Of a DNA stretch of 64,000 bases, positions 28,532 to 38,366 are shown one piece after another. The stretch is from Acidovorax sp. SUPP3334. GTDB taxonomy: Bacteria; Pseudomonadota; Gammaproteobacteria; Burkholderiales; Burkholderiaceae_C. The notes under the pieces are model-generated. The model saw only the letters and a program-made list of their open reading frames with translations, ran no database searches and was not told the origin of the DNA. Position 1 is the stretch's first letter. Each line of letters starts with the position of its first letter. The position numbers and the translations under genes were made by a program. The stretch is taken from NCBI RefSeq assembly GCF_030159055.1, contig NZ_BQXQ01000030.1, forward strand, positions 1 to 64,000, written 5' to 3'.

Positions 28532-29287
28532 ATGACCGATGCGCGGGCCCGGATTCTGGTGGCCGATGACGAACCCGACCTGCGGGCGCTGCTGGAGCGC
28601 TACCTGGGCGACCACGGCTATGCCGTGCGCACGGTGGACGGCGCCGGCCCGCTCGACCGGCTGCTGGCGCGCGAGCGCTTCGACGTGCTGGTGCTGGACG
28701 TGATGATGCCGGGCGAGGACGGCCTGGCCCTCTGCCGCCGCCTGCGCGCCCAGGGCGAGACCATTCCCATCCTCATGCTGACCGCGCGCGGCGACCCGGT
28801 GGACCGCATCGTCGGCCTGGAGATGGGCGCCGACGACTACCTGCCCAAGCCCTTTCAGCCGCGCGAACTGCTCGCGCGCATCCAGGCCATGGTGCGGCGC
28901 CAGCGCATGCTGGGCGCGCACGCCGGCCCCGCGCCCTCGGCCGGGCGCGTGGCGTTCGGCGATTTCACGCTGTGGCTGGACGAGCGCCGGCTGGAGCGCG
29001 CGGGGCAGGACCTGCCCATCACCACCGCCGAATTCGCGCTGCTGCGCGTGCTGGCCGGCCACCCGCACCGCCCGCTGGGGCGGGACCGGCTCATCGCGCT
29101 CGCCCACGGGCCGGCGCATGCCGCCACCGACCGCAGCATCGACGTGCAGGTCATGCGCCTGCGCAAGCTGATCGAGGCGGACCCGGCCCGGCCGCGCCAC
29201 ATCCGCACCGTGTGGGGCGTGGGCTATGTGTTCGTGCCGGATGCCGCGGCCCCACCGCCGGCCGATGGCGCGGAGGCCGCCCCATGA
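28532..29287 (+). CDS. OmpR family response regulator
   Basis: A 251-residue regulator. The receiver domain (about 8-120) has the acidic pair ADDEPD, the phospho-acceptor Asp in VLDVMMPG near 56, and the switch Lys in LPKPFQPREL near 108. The C-terminal winged helix (about 145-235) ends HIRTVWGVGYVF, typical of OmpR/PhoB. Its stop overlaps the start of the histidine kinase (ATGA), so the two are a coupled pair. The signal is unknown. Start ATG 28532 matches the family start; an upstream in-frame GTG adds eight unconserved residues. Confidence 0.9.
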   Translation: MTDARARILVADDEPDLRALLERYLGDHGYAVRTVDGAGPLDRLLARERFDVLVLDVMMPGEDGLALCRRLRAQGETIPILMLTARGDPVDRIVGLEMGADDYLPKPFQPRELLARIQAMVRRQRMLGAHAGPAPSAGRVAFGDFTLWLDERRLERAGQDLPITTAEFALLRVLAGHPHRPLGRDRLIALAHGPAHAATDRSIDVQVMRLRKLIEADPARPRHIRTVWGVGYVFVPDAAAPPPADGAEAAP

Positions 29288-30738
29288 GCGCGCCGGCCGG
29301 CCCCGCGCCCGGTGCGCGCAGCACGTGCAGCACGTGCAGCACGCCTCGCACGCGCTGGCCGCGCAGCCTGCTCGGACGGCAGTGGCTGCTGGTGGCGGCC
29401 CTGGTGGTGCTGGGCCAGCTGTGCGCGGCCTGGCTGGCGCGGCAGATGGTCCTGCGCCCCCGCGCCGACCAGGTGGCCGAGGGCGTGGCCCGCCATGTCG
29501 ATGCGCTGCGCGCCGGGCTGGCCGCGCTGCCGCCCGCGCAGCGCGCGGCGTTCGCCGACGCCTTCAACCGCCGCGCCCGGCAACTGGCCGGCACGGCCGC
29601 TGGCGCCGCGCCCGGCGCACGGCCTTCGCCCGTGGAGCGGGCCTTCATGCAGGCCGTGGAGCGCCGCCTGGCGGCCGATCCCGACGGCGCAGGCGACGCC
29701 AGCCCCCGCTGGCGGCGCGACGAGGCCGGCGGGCCCGTGCTGCGCGTGTCCTTCGACGGCGCGGACCACTGGCTCGGCCTGCCCGGCCTGTTCCCCACGC
29801 GGGAGGCCACGGGCGCCTGGCTGATGGCCACGGTGGCTGGCATGCTGCTCGCGCTGGCTGCGGCCTGGTGGCTGCAGCGGCATCTGCACCGGCCGCTGGC
29901 GCGCGTCGTGGCGGCTGCCCAGCGCATCGCTCGCGGCCAGCCGCCGCCGCCCCTGCCCGAGGAGGGCCCCGAGGAACTCGCCACCGTCAGCCGCAGCATC
30001 AACGCCATGGCGCTCGCCCTGGCCCGCGCCGACCACGACCGCGCGCTGATGCTGGCGGGCGTGTCGCACGACCTGCGCACGCCGCTCACCAAGCTGCGCC
30101 TGGGCGTGGAGATCGCGCAGCCCCGGCTGGACGGCGACCTGGCCGCCAGCATGGCGCGCAGCATCGACGAGATGGATGCCATCGTCGGCCAGTTCCTCGA
30201 CTTCGCCCGCGTGGGCGAAGCCGAGGCCCCGGTGCGCGAATCGCTCGACGCCCTGGCCGACGCCGTCGCACAGGCCCAGGCGGACCACGGCCGCACCGTG
30301 CGCGTGGAGCCGGGTGGCGCCCCGCCGCTGCCCCTGCGTCCCCAGGCCCTGCGCCGCGCCGTGGACAACCTGGTGGAGAACGCCTGGCGCCACGGCGCCG
30401 CCCCCGTGGTGCTGCGCACGGGCGGGGCCGCGCAGGGGGCTGCCGCGTGGATCGAGGTGCAGGACGGCGGCCCGGGCATCGCGCCGCAGGACCTCGCCCG
30501 CGTGCGCGAGCCGTTCGCGCGCGGCGGCGCGGCGCGCTCGGGGTCGCCGGGGGCGGGGCTGGGCCTGGCGATCGTGGAGCGCGTGGCGCGCGTGGCGCGG
30601 GCGCACGGTGGCACGCTGGAACTGCATGGCGCGCCCGGGCAGGGGCTGCGGGCGCGCATCGTGCTGCCGCGGGAGAATGGCGCCGGCGGCCCGGAAAAGG
30701 TTTGGCGCAAAATGAGGCCCCAGCGCAATAAGTACTAA
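29284..30738 (+). CDS. EnvZ-type sensor histidine kinase
   Basis: A 484-residue inner-membrane sensor: membrane segment at about 30-50, periplasmic domain of ~130 residues, second segment near 180-198, HAMP domain, then the dimerisation H-box with the phospho-acceptor His in GVSHDLRTPLTKLR near 261. The ATPase N box is NLVENAWRHG near 362, followed by GGPGIAPQD and GAGLGLAIVERVAR. A Cys-Ser-Thr repeat lies at the N-terminus (STCSTCSTP). The last seven residues (RPQRNKY) and the stop lie inside repeat copy 4. It pairs with the upstream OmpR-type regulator. Confidence 0.9.
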   Translation: MSAPAGPAPGARSTCSTCSTPRTRWPRSLLGRQWLLVAALVVLGQLCAAWLARQMVLRPRADQVAEGVARHVDALRAGLAALPPAQRAAFADAFNRRARQLAGTAAGAAPGARPSPVERAFMQAVERRLAADPDGAGDASPRWRRDEAGGPVLRVSFDGADHWLGLPGLFPTREATGAWLMATVAGMLLALAAAWWLQRHLHRPLARVVAAAQRIARGQPPPPLPEEGPEELATVSRSINAMALALARADHDRALMLAGVSHDLRTPLTKLRLGVEIAQPRLDGDLAASMARSIDEMDAIVGQFLDFARVGEAEAPVRESLDALADAVAQAQADHGRTVRVEPGGAPPLPLRPQALRRAVDNLVENAWRHGAAPVVLRTGGAAQGAAAWIEVQDGGPGIAPQDLARVREPFARGGAARSGSPGAGLGLAIVERVARVARAHGGTLELHGAPGQGLRARIVLPRENGAGGPEKVWRKMRPQRNKY

Positions 30739-30766
30739 GGCATATTGCTATTGAATCAATAGCATT
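30708..30766 (+). repeat. Dispersed two-hairpin repeat, copy 4
   Basis: AAAATGAGGCCCCAGCGCAA, then TAAGTACTAAGGC, then ATATTGCTATTGAATCAATAGCAT. It provides the last codons and the stop of the histidine kinase gene. Confidence 0.85.
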
Positions 30767-30876
30767 ACCCAGGCCGGTTTGCACCGTCTCGGCGGTCCCG
30801 GTGGCTGGCTCCGGCAGCGAGGGGCCCCAAGCCGCTGAACCCGATCCACGCCACACCACGCCATGCTGCCCCCTCC

Positions 30877-31383
30877 ATGCCGATGCCTTTGCGAACCCTG
30901 TGCGTCGTGGCCCTGCTGCTGCTCGCCAGCGCGTGCATGTCCGTCCAACCGGCTTCCACGGCGCCTGCGCCCGCCGCCTTCCCCGGCGCATCGTGGGAAA
31001 CCTTGCCGCCCGCAGGACGCGGGACTGCCTGCCGACGCGACCTCGACGCCACCCACGACGACCTTCGCACCCTGGACACCACCGCGCTGATGGCCGTGCA
31101 GGACGGCCGGGTGCTGCTGGCGCACGGCCCGGTGGAGGCGGTGAGCATCGTGTTTTCGGTGCGCAAGAGCGTGCTGGCGATGCTGTACGGAAAGTACGTG
31201 GCCAACGGCACCAACGGCACCATCGGCCTGGACCGCACATTGGCCGACCTGGGCATCGACGACACGGGCGGCCTGCTGCCCATCGAACGGCAGGCGACCG
31301 TGCGCGATCTGCTCACCGCGCGGCATTTGAATGAAAAAGGCCTCCAGCGCAATCAATGCGCCGGGATATTGCTATTTAATTGA
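30877..31383 (+). pseudogene. Truncated serine hydrolase (beta-lactamase family) lipoprotein
   Basis: A 168-residue frame with a lipoprotein signal (VALLLLASAC lipobox near residue 20) and the first part of a class C beta-lactamase-like serine hydrolase. The SxxK motif is in VFSVRKSVLAMLYG near 98, followed by the LADLGIDD block. Intact members run to 300-400 residues with a Tyr motif and C-terminal half. Here the homology ends at LTARHL and the last ~17 residues ([15 protein letters not shown]) come from repeat copy 5. The gene is therefore a fragment and probably inactive. Confidence 0.75.
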
Positions 31384-31390
31384 TAGCATC
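31331..31390 (+). repeat. Dispersed two-hairpin repeat, copy 5
   Basis: AAAAAGGCCTCCAGCGCAAT, then CAATGCGCCGGG, then ATATTGCTATTTAATTGATAGCAT. It carries the stop of the truncated hydrolase on one strand and the stop of the chemotaxis receptor on the other. Confidence 0.88.
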
Positions 31391-33342
31391 CCTGCGGACT
31401 GCAAGGCGCCATCGTCCGCGCCGAGCCTGAAGGCCGCCGCCGCCTGCACCAGCTCTTGCGCCTGCGCGCGCAGGCTGTTCGCCGCTGCGGCCATTTCCTC
31501 GACCAGTGCGGCGTTCTGCTGCGTGGCCTGGTCCATCTGGGTGACGGCCTCGCCCACCTGGGACACGCCCAGCGACTGCTCGTGGCTGGCCGCGCTGATC
31601 TCGCCCATGATGTCCGTCACGCGGCGGATGGCGGTGACCACGTCGGTCATGGTGCTGCCGGCCTGATCGGCCAGCGCGCTGCCCTGCGACACCCGCTCCA
31701 CGCTGGCGCCGATGAGGGCCTTGATCTCCTTGGCCGCCTCGGCGCTGCGGCCGGCCAGGCTGCGCACCTCGCCAGCCACCACGGCGAAGCCCCGGCCCTG
31801 CTCGCCGGCCCGGGCGGCCTCCACGGCGGCATTGAGGGCGAGGATGTTGGTCTGGAAGGCGATGCCGTCGATCACCCCGATGATGTCGCCGATCTTTCGC
31901 GAGGCCGCGTGGATGCCCTGCATGGTCTCCACCACGCGCGCGACCACCTCGCCGCCCTGCACGGCCACGGTGCTGGCGTGCTCTGCGAGCTGGTTGGCCT
32001 GGCGGGCGCTGTCGGCGTTCTGGCGCACGGTGGCGGTCATCTGCTCCATGGAGGCGGCGGTTTCCTCCAGGGCGCTGGCCTGCGCTTCGGTGCGGGCCGA
32101 CAGGTCCATGTTGCCCTGGGCGATCTGCGCGCTGGCGGTGGCCACACCTTCGGAGCCGCCCCGCACCTGCGCCACCATGGGCCTCAGGCGCGCGCGCATC
32201 TGCTGCTGCGCGGCGATGAGCCGGCCCACCTCGTTGCTGCCGTGGGCGGTGTCATCGCCGCTCAGGTCGCCAGCCGCGACGGCGCTGGCCAGATCCACGG
32301 CCTGCGCCAGCGGCCGCGTGATCGATCGCACGAAGACCGCCGCCAGCCCGCCCGCCAGGGCCAGCGCCAGCGCCATGGCCAGCGCGGCGATGCCCAGGGC
32401 GCGCTGGTGGCGGGCCACGCGCTGCTGCAGCGCGGCATCCAGGCTGGACATGGCGGTGGCGTTCAGCGCGCTCAGGGCTTCGATGGTGGCCGAGAGGTCG
32501 TCGAAATATTCCTTGGCGGGCAGCGTGATCCCGGTGGCCTGGAGCAGCCCCCGGTCCGCCAGGCCGCGCGAGGCCGCCACGCGCTGGCGCACGGCCGATA
32601 CCTGGGTGGCCAGCGCGCGCTGCAGGCCCGCATCCCCGGCCATGGCGCGGTCGAAATTGCGGAAGGTGCTTTCGTCCAGCTCGCCCACCCGCTGCTGCAG
32701 CGCCTGCAGCGAGCCCTTGCCTTCGGGCGGAAGGCTGGCGCGCGCCAGGTATCCAGCCCCCTGGCCGCGCAGCAGGCCGAGCTTCTCGCCGAGCAGCGGT
32801 GCATGCACCAGCGTGGCCTGGATCAGGTCCTGGGTGGCGCCATCGGGATCGGTCTGGAAGCCGTAGGCGTGCAGCAGCTCTTCGCTCACCCGCAGCAGAT
32901 CGGCCACGAGCTGGGTGTGCTGGGCCAGCGCCTGCGCCGCCGTCAGCGTGCGCGCGGCCACCGCCTGCTCCAGCGTGCGCCAGGCCTGGCCCGCATCGGC
33001 CCAGGCCCGCACCTGCGCCGCAGGGGCCGAGGCGGCGGCCAGCTGCCGGTCGGCCTCGGCCAGCGCCTTGTTCACCGCGTCGCGCACCGCAGGCCGGCGG
33101 GCGCCCAGCACCTCGTCCCCGTTGAGCATGGCGGCCGACAGGCCCCGGTGCACCTGCAGCCACTGCGCGGTCTGGTTGACCGCGATGATGGCGGGCGCGC
33201 CGGCGCTTTCGTGCTTGGCATCGGCGATCTCCTGCAAGGCGCCCCGCACGTACAGCCCGGTGGGCAGTGCGGACATCACCACGGCGATCACGCCGAGGAT
33301 CAGGAATTTCTGAAGCAGGCTGAGGCGGTGTAGGAGGGTCAT
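31372..33342 (-). CDS. Methyl-accepting chemotaxis protein
   Basis: A 656-residue transmembrane chemoreceptor that passes a signal to CheA/CheW. Membrane segments are near 12-32 and 315-338, with a ~280-residue helical periplasmic sensor between them (NIT-like, containing [18 protein letters not shown]). HAMP follows, then the signalling hairpin with the conserved tip [22 protein letters not shown] near 508. No C-terminal CheR-docking pentapeptide is present. Instead it ends MLSIK, with the stop lying in repeat copy 5, and overlaps the convergent hydrolase fragment by 12 bases. The ligand is unknown. The upstream 315-base gap to the DMT transporter shows no gene. Confidence 0.9.
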   Translation of the reverse strand: MTLLHRLSLLQKFLILGVIAVVMSALPTGLYVRGALQEIADAKHESAGAPAIIAVNQTAQWLQVHRGLSAAMLNGDEVLGARRPAVRDAVNKALAEADRQLAAASAPAAQVRAWADAGQAWRTLEQAVAARTLTAAQALAQHTQLVADLLRVSEELLHAYGFQTDPDGATQDLIQATLVHAPLLGEKLGLLRGQGAGYLARASLPPEGKGSLQALQQRVGELDESTFRNFDRAMAGDAGLQRALATQVSAVRQRVAASRGLADRGLLQATGITLPAKEYFDDLSATIEALSALNATAMSSLDAALQQRVARHQRALGIAALAMALALALAGGLAAVFVRSITRPLAQAVDLASAVAAGDLSGDDTAHGSNEVGRLIAAQQQMRARLRPMVAQVRGGSEGVATASAQIAQGNMDLSARTEAQASALEETAASMEQMTATVRQNADSARQANQLAEHASTVAVQGGEVVARVVETMQGIHAASRKIGDIIGVIDGIAFQTNILALNAAVEAARAGEQGRGFAVVAGEVRSLAGRSAEAAKEIKALIGASVERVSQGSALADQAGSTMTDVVTAIRRVTDIMGEISAASHEQSLGVSQVGEAVTQMDQATQQNAALVEEMAAAANSLRAQAQELVQAAAAFRLGADDGALQSAGMLSIK

Positions 33343-33658
33343 ATGTAAATAAATGTTCGTTTTTCGAACTTAGCAAGACATGTGCCTCGCCTGGCGTCTT
33401 CGCCCCCCGGCCCATGCCCCAATCTGGTGCGCAGCGTCGTGATCGTCGCTTTGGCGGCCCGTGCGAGACGGGCCCGTGGGCAGGCCCCTGCCGATAATCG
33501 GCCTTTTCCCGCTTTTTTCCTATCGTTGTTCCCCGAGGGCGCCAGCCTGCCGGCGAATGCCGCATGCCTTGTTTTGTGCCCGATCGTCCTGCCGCGCCTC
33601 TGCCGGGGCCGGCGCGTGGCCGCCTCCTCCAGCGCGTGCGCGCGCAGGGTGGCGCCGC

Positions 33659-34528
33659 ATGAGCGCCGCACGGGCGCCCGCCGGCGAGGCGATGGCCTCG
33701 CGGGATCTTCTGGCCGCGCTGGCGGTCGTCGTGATCTGGGGGCTCAATTTCGTGGTGATGAAGTGGGGCCTGCGCTACTTCACGCCATTTCAGCTCGGCG
33801 CCGTGCGGTATGTCTTCGCGGCGCTGCCGCTGGTGTTTTTTCTGAAGCCGCCACGGATGCACTGGCGCTGGGTGCTGCGGTTCGGGCTGTTTCAGGGCGT
33901 GGGGCAGTTCGGTTTCGGCTTCTTCGCGCTCAAGCTGGGCATGGCGATCGCGGCGGCGGGGCTGGTGTGCTTCGCCATGAACTTCATCGGCCCCGGCGCC
34001 AAGGGCACGGGGGTGGGTGGGGCCACGCTGGTGGGCATCTGCCTCACGCTGTGCGCGGCGTCGTGCTGGGCGGTGTCCAACATCGTCTCGCGCCTGGCGC
34101 AGCAGGAATCGCCGGGCTACAACCCGCTGTCGTTCGTGGCCTGGAGCAGCCTGGTGCCGGTGCTGCCCTTCCTGGCGCTGACTGCGGTGACCGATGCCGA
34201 CGCGGGCCGCTGGCTGCACGCCGATGCATGGGCCGCACTGCCGCCCATCGCCTGGGCCGCAGCGGCCTACCTGGGGTGGGTGGCCACCATCGTCGGCTAC
34301 GGGCTGTGGACCAGCCTGCTCACCCGCTACCCGGCCAATCGCGTGGCGCCGTTCAGCCTGGGCGTGCCGGTGGTGGGGCTCGCCGCGGGCCTGCTGGCAC
34401 TGGGCGAGGTGGTCACCGCGTGGCAGTGGGCCGGCGCTGCCTGCGTGGTGATGGCGCTCGTGTGCGTGGTGCCCGGGCCGCGCTGGTCCCGGCGCCGATC
34501 GCCCCCGCGCACCCCATCCGGTCCCTGA
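33659..34528 (+). CDS. EamA/DMT family transporter with apparent internal deletion
   Basis: A 289-residue membrane protein of the drug/metabolite transporter superfamily. The opening VIWGLNFVVMKWGLRYF and C-terminal YGLWTSLLTRYPANRVAPFSLGVPVVGL are typical of amino-acid exporters related to EamA. After FFALKLGM the family normally has a further ~40 residues with an LASxxLQxQxFF helix and a GE loop. Here the sequence jumps to AIAAAGLVCFAMNFIG in frame, so about one and a half helices of the first repeat seem lost. Function is therefore doubtful. Starts at ATG 33659 or 33692 are both possible. Confidence 0.75.
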   Translation: MSAARAPAGEAMASRDLLAALAVVVIWGLNFVVMKWGLRYFTPFQLGAVRYVFAALPLVFFLKPPRMHWRWVLRFGLFQGVGQFGFGFFALKLGMAIAAAGLVCFAMNFIGPGAKGTGVGGATLVGICLTLCAASCWAVSNIVSRLAQQESPGYNPLSFVAWSSLVPVLPFLALTAVTDADAGRWLHADAWAALPPIAWAAAAYLGWVATIVGYGLWTSLLTRYPANRVAPFSLGVPVVGLAAGLLALGEVVTAWQWAGAACVVMALVCVVPGPRWSRRRSPPRTPSGP

Positions 34529-34548
34529 CGGACCTCTGAGATTTCCCC

Positions 34549-35076
34549 TTACGGGTGCGCTCTGAAATGCCCGTCCTGGCGCAACTTCTGGTAGCGGGCC
34601 GTGTAATCGCGGCGGTAGTTGGGGCCGATCCAGACGGGGTTCGTGATGAGGCCGTCGCACACCCATCGGCCCTGGATCGGCACCAGCGCCGCAGTCATCA
34701 CCCGCCCGCTGCCCAGGGCTTCGCCATCGTTGGCATTGATGTCCCGCAGCCGTTGCGTGAGGCCCAGCACGGCATAGGCGCTGGTGGCGTTCACGTCCAT
34801 CACCACGGAATAGGTGCGCGTGTCCTTCAGGTGCAGCCATTGGCCCACCTGCATCCCGGCAATCGCGTCCAGCATCTCGGCGTCGGCCTGGGGGTGCGCG
34901 GCGCGATAGCCATCCAGCAGGCCGGGATCGTCCGCATGGCGCTGGCGGCCCAGCACGAGCTGCTCGATGATGTGAGCCCCCCGCTTTTCCTTCGGCTTCA
35001 GCAGCGTGAGGAGATAGTCGGTGTAGGCATCGATGAAGCGGTGGGCGGTGGGCGCGTCAAGGATCATGGAAGGCAT
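34549..35076 (-). CDS. Conserved protein of unknown function
   Basis: A 175-residue soluble protein starting MPSMILDAPTAHRFIDAYT, with the middle GQWLHLKDTRTYSVVMDVNA and the end YRRDYTARYQKLRQDGHF. ATG 35067 is an alternative start. There is no signal peptide, membrane segment or motif I can name. The gene follows pyrF on the same strand after 32 bases and may be co-transcribed with it. It is convergent with the DMT transporter, with a 20-base gap. Confidence 0.65.
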   Translation of the reverse strand: MPSMILDAPTAHRFIDAYTDYLLTLLKPKEKRGAHIIEQLVLGRQRHADDPGLLDGYRAAHPQADAEMLDAIAGMQVGQWLHLKDTRTYSVVMDVNATSAYAVLGLTQRLRDINANDGEALGSGRVMTAALVPIQGRWVCDGLITNPVWIGPNYRRDYTARYQKLRQDGHFRAHP

Positions 35077-35108
35077 TCTGGTCGCAGGCAGTGGGTGGCG
35101 GGGCGCTG

Positions 35109-35936
35109 TCAGGGCCGCGCGGCGGCGTTCAGCGTGTCGCGCGTGGCCAGGGCCGCAGCACGCGCGGCCGCGGCGAAGACATCGCCATCGGCGGCGTACA
35201 GGATCGCGCGGGACGAATTGACGAGGATCGGGCCGCCCTCGCGACGGCCGGCCCGCACCGTGGCGGCGGCATCGCCGCCTTGCGCGCCCACGCCGGGAAT
35301 CAGCAGCGGCAGCGTCGGCGCGATGGCGCGCACGCGCTCGATCTCGGCCGGGTAGGTGGCGCCCACCACCAGGCCCAGCTGGCCGTTGGTGTTCCACGGG
35401 CCCTGCGCCAGGCGGGCGATGTGTTCGTACAGCAGCGGCTGCCCGTCCACGCCGGCCAGCCGCTGGTTCTGCAGGTCGTCGCCGCCCGGGTTGGACGTGC
35501 GGCACAGCAGGAACGCGCCCTTGCCGTGGTAGGCCAGGTACGGCTCGATGGAGTCGAACCCCATGAAGGGCGAGAGCGTCACCGCATCGGCGCCGTAGCG
35601 CTCGAAGGCCTCGCGGGCGTACTGCCCGGCGGTGGAGCCGATGTCGCCGCGCTTGGCGTCCAGCACCACCGGCACATGCGGCGCGGTCGCGCGCATGTGG
35701 GCCACGAGGCGTTCGAGCTGGTCTTCGGCGCGGTGCGCGGCGAAGTAGGCGATCTGCGGCTTGAAGGCGCAGGCCAGGTCGGCGGTGGCATCGACGATGG
35801 CGGCGCAGAAGTCGTAGATCTTGCGGGCGTCGCCGCGCATCGCTGCGGGAAACCGGTCGGGTTCGGGGTCCAGGCCCACGCACAGCATGGAGTCGTTCTG
35901 CGCGGCCGCGCCCTGCAGCATGTCGATGAAGGTCAT
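35109..35936 (-). CDS. pyrF: Orotidine 5'-phosphate decarboxylase
   Basis: Converts OMP to UMP, the last step of pyrimidine synthesis. The 275-residue protein belongs to the longer PyrF subfamily 2: opening [10 protein letters not shown], the active-site signature [14 protein letters not shown] near 95, [11 protein letters not shown] near 150, and PGVGAQGGD near 218. ATG 35936 is supported by the start of the first conserved strand. It is divergent from the downstream DMT transporter at 35989, with only 52 bases between starts. Confidence 0.93.
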   Translation of the reverse strand: MTFIDMLQGAAAQNDSMLCVGLDPEPDRFPAAMRGDARKIYDFCAAIVDATADLACAFKPQIAYFAAHRAEDQLERLVAHMRATAPHVPVVLDAKRGDIGSTAGQYAREAFERYGADAVTLSPFMGFDSIEPYLAYHGKGAFLLCRTSNPGGDDLQNQRLAGVDGQPLLYEHIARLAQGPWNTNGQLGLVVGATYPAEIERVRAIAPTLPLLIPGVGAQGGDAAATVRAGRREGGPILVNSSRAILYAADGDVFAAAARAAALATRDTLNAAARP

Positions 35937-35988
35937 GGGGCGCGATTTTAGGCCGAGGCGGCCACGCCCCCGCGCCCGGGCCGGCACC

Positions 35989-36897
35989 ATGCCGCGCATG
36001 CCTGCCCTGTCCCGCCGCCAGCTCGTCGCCCTCGTCCTCGTCACCCTCATCCGGGGCTTCGACTGGCCGGTCATGAAGCTCGGCGTGGCGGGCTTTCCGC
36101 CGCTGTCGTTCCGCACCCTCTCGCTGTGGTTCTGGCTGCCCGTGCTGGCCATGGCGCTGGTCCTGCACAAGGCCCCGTTCGCCGTGCCGCGCGCCTGCTG
36201 GCTGCCGCTGGCGGGCCTGGGGCTCGTCAACATGGTGCTGTGGCATGCCTTCAGCATCCTGGCGATTCCGTCGCTCTCCAGCGGGCGCGCGGCCATCCTG
36301 GGCTACACCATGCCGATCTTCTCGGCCGTGCTGGGCGCGCTGTGCTTCGGCCACCGCCTCGCGCCGCGCGCCTGGGCCGGCGTGGCCGCCGCCGCCGGGG
36401 GCGTGTTGCTGCTGCTGTGGCACGAACTGAGCCAGCTCGGCGGCCGGCCCGTGGGCGTGGGGCTGATGCTCACCGCCGCGGCCAGCTGGGCGCTGGGCAC
36501 GCAGCTGCTGCGGCGCAGCACCCTGCCGCTGCCGGCGCTCACCCTGTCGTTCTGGATGACGGTGCAAAGCGCCGTGGTGCTCAGCCTGTTGTCGCTGGTG
36601 CTGGAGCGCGACCAGTGGCACGCGCCGACCCCCGCAGGCTGGGGCGCGATCGTCTTCAACGCGGTGCTGGTGCTCGGTTTCGCGCAGCCGGCCTGGTTCT
36701 TCCTGGTGCGCGGCCTGCCGCCCGTGGCGTCCACCTTGAGCGTGATGATGATCCCGGTGCTGGGCGTGTTCAGCGGCGCCGTCTGGCTGGGCGAGCGCCT
36801 GCACTGGCAGGACTGGGCGGCGGTGGCGCTGATGGTGCTGGCGATCGCCTCGGTGCTGTGGCCGCAGCGCCGGACGCCCGCAGTCGATGCAGCATGA
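35989..36897 (+). CDS. EamA/DMT family transporter
   Basis: A 302-residue protein with ten hydrophobic segments and the two-repeat EamA layout: first repeat from [15 protein letters not shown], with conserved [19 protein letters not shown]-like helix and LLGE-like turn, second repeat from [13 protein letters not shown] to [23 protein letters not shown]. Unlike the EamA gene at 33.7 kb it appears complete. The substrate is unknown. ATG 35998 is an alternative start. Its stop touches repeat copy 6, which separates it from the convergent pgk. Confidence 0.85.
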   Translation: MPRMPALSRRQLVALVLVTLIRGFDWPVMKLGVAGFPPLSFRTLSLWFWLPVLAMALVLHKAPFAVPRACWLPLAGLGLVNMVLWHAFSILAIPSLSSGRAAILGYTMPIFSAVLGALCFGHRLAPRAWAGVAAAAGGVLLLLWHELSQLGGRPVGVGLMLTAAASWALGTQLLRRSTLPLPALTLSFWMTVQSAVVLSLLSLVLERDQWHAPTPAGWGAIVFNAVLVLGFAQPAWFFLVRGLPPVASTLSVMMIPVLGVFSGAVWLGERLHWQDWAAVALMVLAIASVLWPQRRTPAVDAA

Positions 36898-36953
36898 AAA
36901 ACGGCCCCAGTGCAATAAGCACTAGGGCATATTGCTATTGATTTAATAGCATA
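36895..36953 (+). repeat. Dispersed two-hairpin repeat, copy 6
   Basis: The most symmetric copy. CAGTGCAATAAGCACTAG forms the first hairpin (CAGTGC...GCACT), and TGCTATTGATTTAATAGCA forms the second with perfect 7-base arms. It lies between the convergent EamA and pgk genes. Confidence 0.9.
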
Positions 36954-36982
36954 AGGATTGTGGGCACCGGCCCGCAGCCGGC

Positions 36983-38245
36983 TCAGCCCTGGGCGCGCTT
37001 TTGCAGGATCTCGAAGGCCGGCAGCGTCTTGCCCTCCAGCACTTCCAGGAACGCACCGCCGCCGGTGGAGATGTAGCCCACGTCCTTTTCGATGCCGTAC
37101 TTGGCGATGGCCGCCAGCGTGTCGCCGCCGCCCGCGATGCTGAACGCGCTGGATTCGGCGATCGCCTGGGCGATGGCCTTGGTGCCGTTTTCGAACGCGG
37201 CGAACTCGAACACGCCCACCGGGCCGTTCCAGACGATGGTGCCGGCCTGCTTGAGCTGCGCGGCCAGTTTCTTCGCGGTCTCGGGGCCGATGTCCAGGAT
37301 CAGGTCGTCATCGGCCACGTCGGCGGCGGCCTTCACCGTGGCGGGCGCATCGGCCGAGAAGGTCTTGGCCACCACCACGTCGGTGGGGATCGGCACCTCG
37401 GCGCCGCGCGCCTTCATGGCGTCGATCACGGCACGGGCTTCGGCCAGCAGATCGGGCTCGGCCAGGCTCTTGCCGATGTTCAGGCCCGCCGCCAGCATGA
37501 AGGTGTTGGCGATGCCGCCGCCCACGATGAGCTGGTCCACCTTGTCGGCCAGGCTCTTCAAAATGGTGAGCTTGGTGGACACCTTGCTGCCCGCCACGAT
37601 GGCCGCCAGCGGCCGGGCGGGCTGGGCCAGCGCCTTGGTGATGGCGTCGATCTCGGCCGACAGCAGCGGGCCGGCGCAGGCCGTCCTGGCGTATTCGGCG
37701 ATGCCGTAGGTCGTGCCCTCGGCGCGGTGCGCGGTGCCGAACGCATCGTTCACGTAGATGTCGCAGAGCGCGGCCATCTTCTTCGCCAGCGCGGGGTCGT
37801 TCTTCTTCTCGCCGGGGTTCACGCGGCAGTTCTCCAGCAGCACGACCTGGCCGGGCTGCACTGCGACGCCTTCCACCCAGTCGGCCACCAGAGGAACTTC
37901 GCGGCCCAGCAGTTCGGACAGGCGCTTCGCGATGGGGGCGAGCGAATCGGCGGGCTGCAGCGTGCCTTCGGTCGGGCGGCCCAGGTGGCTGGTCACCATG
38001 ACGGCGGCGCCGGCATCCAGCGCCATCTGGATGCAGGGCACCGAGGCGCGGATACGGGTGTCTTCGGTGATGTGGCCGGCGTTGTCTTCACCGCCGCCGG
38101 GCCGCCCCAAGGCGGTGGCGTCCCCCTCGGGGGGGCAGCGCAGCGTGGGGGGCGACATGGGCACGTTCAGGTCGGCGCGGATGAACACGCGCTGGCCGCG
38201 GGCCTGGCCTTGGGCGCAGAGGTCGGAAAAGCGAAGGATGTGCAT
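36983..38245 (-). CDS. pgk: Phosphoglycerate kinase with an in-frame repeat insertion
   Basis: Glycolytic enzyme transferring phosphate between 1,3-bisphosphoglycerate and ADP. The 420-residue protein is ~23 longer than usual. Normal blocks are [11 protein letters not shown] near 20, [10 protein letters not shown] near 85, [14 protein letters not shown] near 235 and GGGDTLAAI near 390. Between ADLNVP and [12 protein letters not shown] sits an extra segment rich in Pro, Gly and Arg, encoded by a palindromic repeat (38089-38157). The insertion lies in an N-domain loop close to the substrate-binding arginines. The gene is otherwise intact and probably essential, so the insertion is likely tolerated. 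Confidence 0.92.
   Translation of the reverse strand: MHILRFSDLCAQGQARGQRVFIRADLNVPMSPPTLRCPPEGDATALGRPGGGEDNAGHITEDTRIRASVPCIQMALDAGAAVMVTSHLGRPTEGTLQPADSLAPIAKRLSELLGREVPLVADWVEGVAVQPGQVVLLENCRVNPGEKKNDPALAKKMAALCDIYVNDAFGTAHRAEGTTYGIAEYARTACAGPLLSAEIDAITKALAQPARPLAAIVAGSKVSTKLTILKSLADKVDQLIVGGGIANTFMLAAGLNIGKSLAEPDLLAEARAVIDAMKARGAEVPIPTDVVVAKTFSADAPATVKAAADVADDDLILDIGPETAKKLAAQLKQAGTIVWNGPVGVFEFAAFENGTKAIAQAIAESSAFSIAGGGDTLAAIAKYGIEKDVGYISTGGGAFLEVLEGKTLPAFEILQKRAQG
38089..38157 (-). repeat. Palindromic repeat inserted in frame in pgk
   Basis: The stretch contains the inverted blocks CCGCCCCAAGGCGG and CCCCCTCGGGGGGGCAG, and resembles the abundant CGAGGGGGACGCC-type palindromes of Comamonadaceae intergenic regions. 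Here it encodes ~23 residues ([20 protein letters not shown] and following). Only one copy is seen in this window; membership in the wider family is from general knowledge. Confidence 0.7.
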
Positions 38246-38366
38246 GGATCGATGAGGCCGGCTAGCGGCGCGGGGAGGGTGGAAAACTGCGCCGCATTGT
38301 AGGTGCGGCCCCTGCGCGAGCCCTGTCGGCCAGGGCCGACGTCGCGGCATCCGCCGCGCAGCCCGG

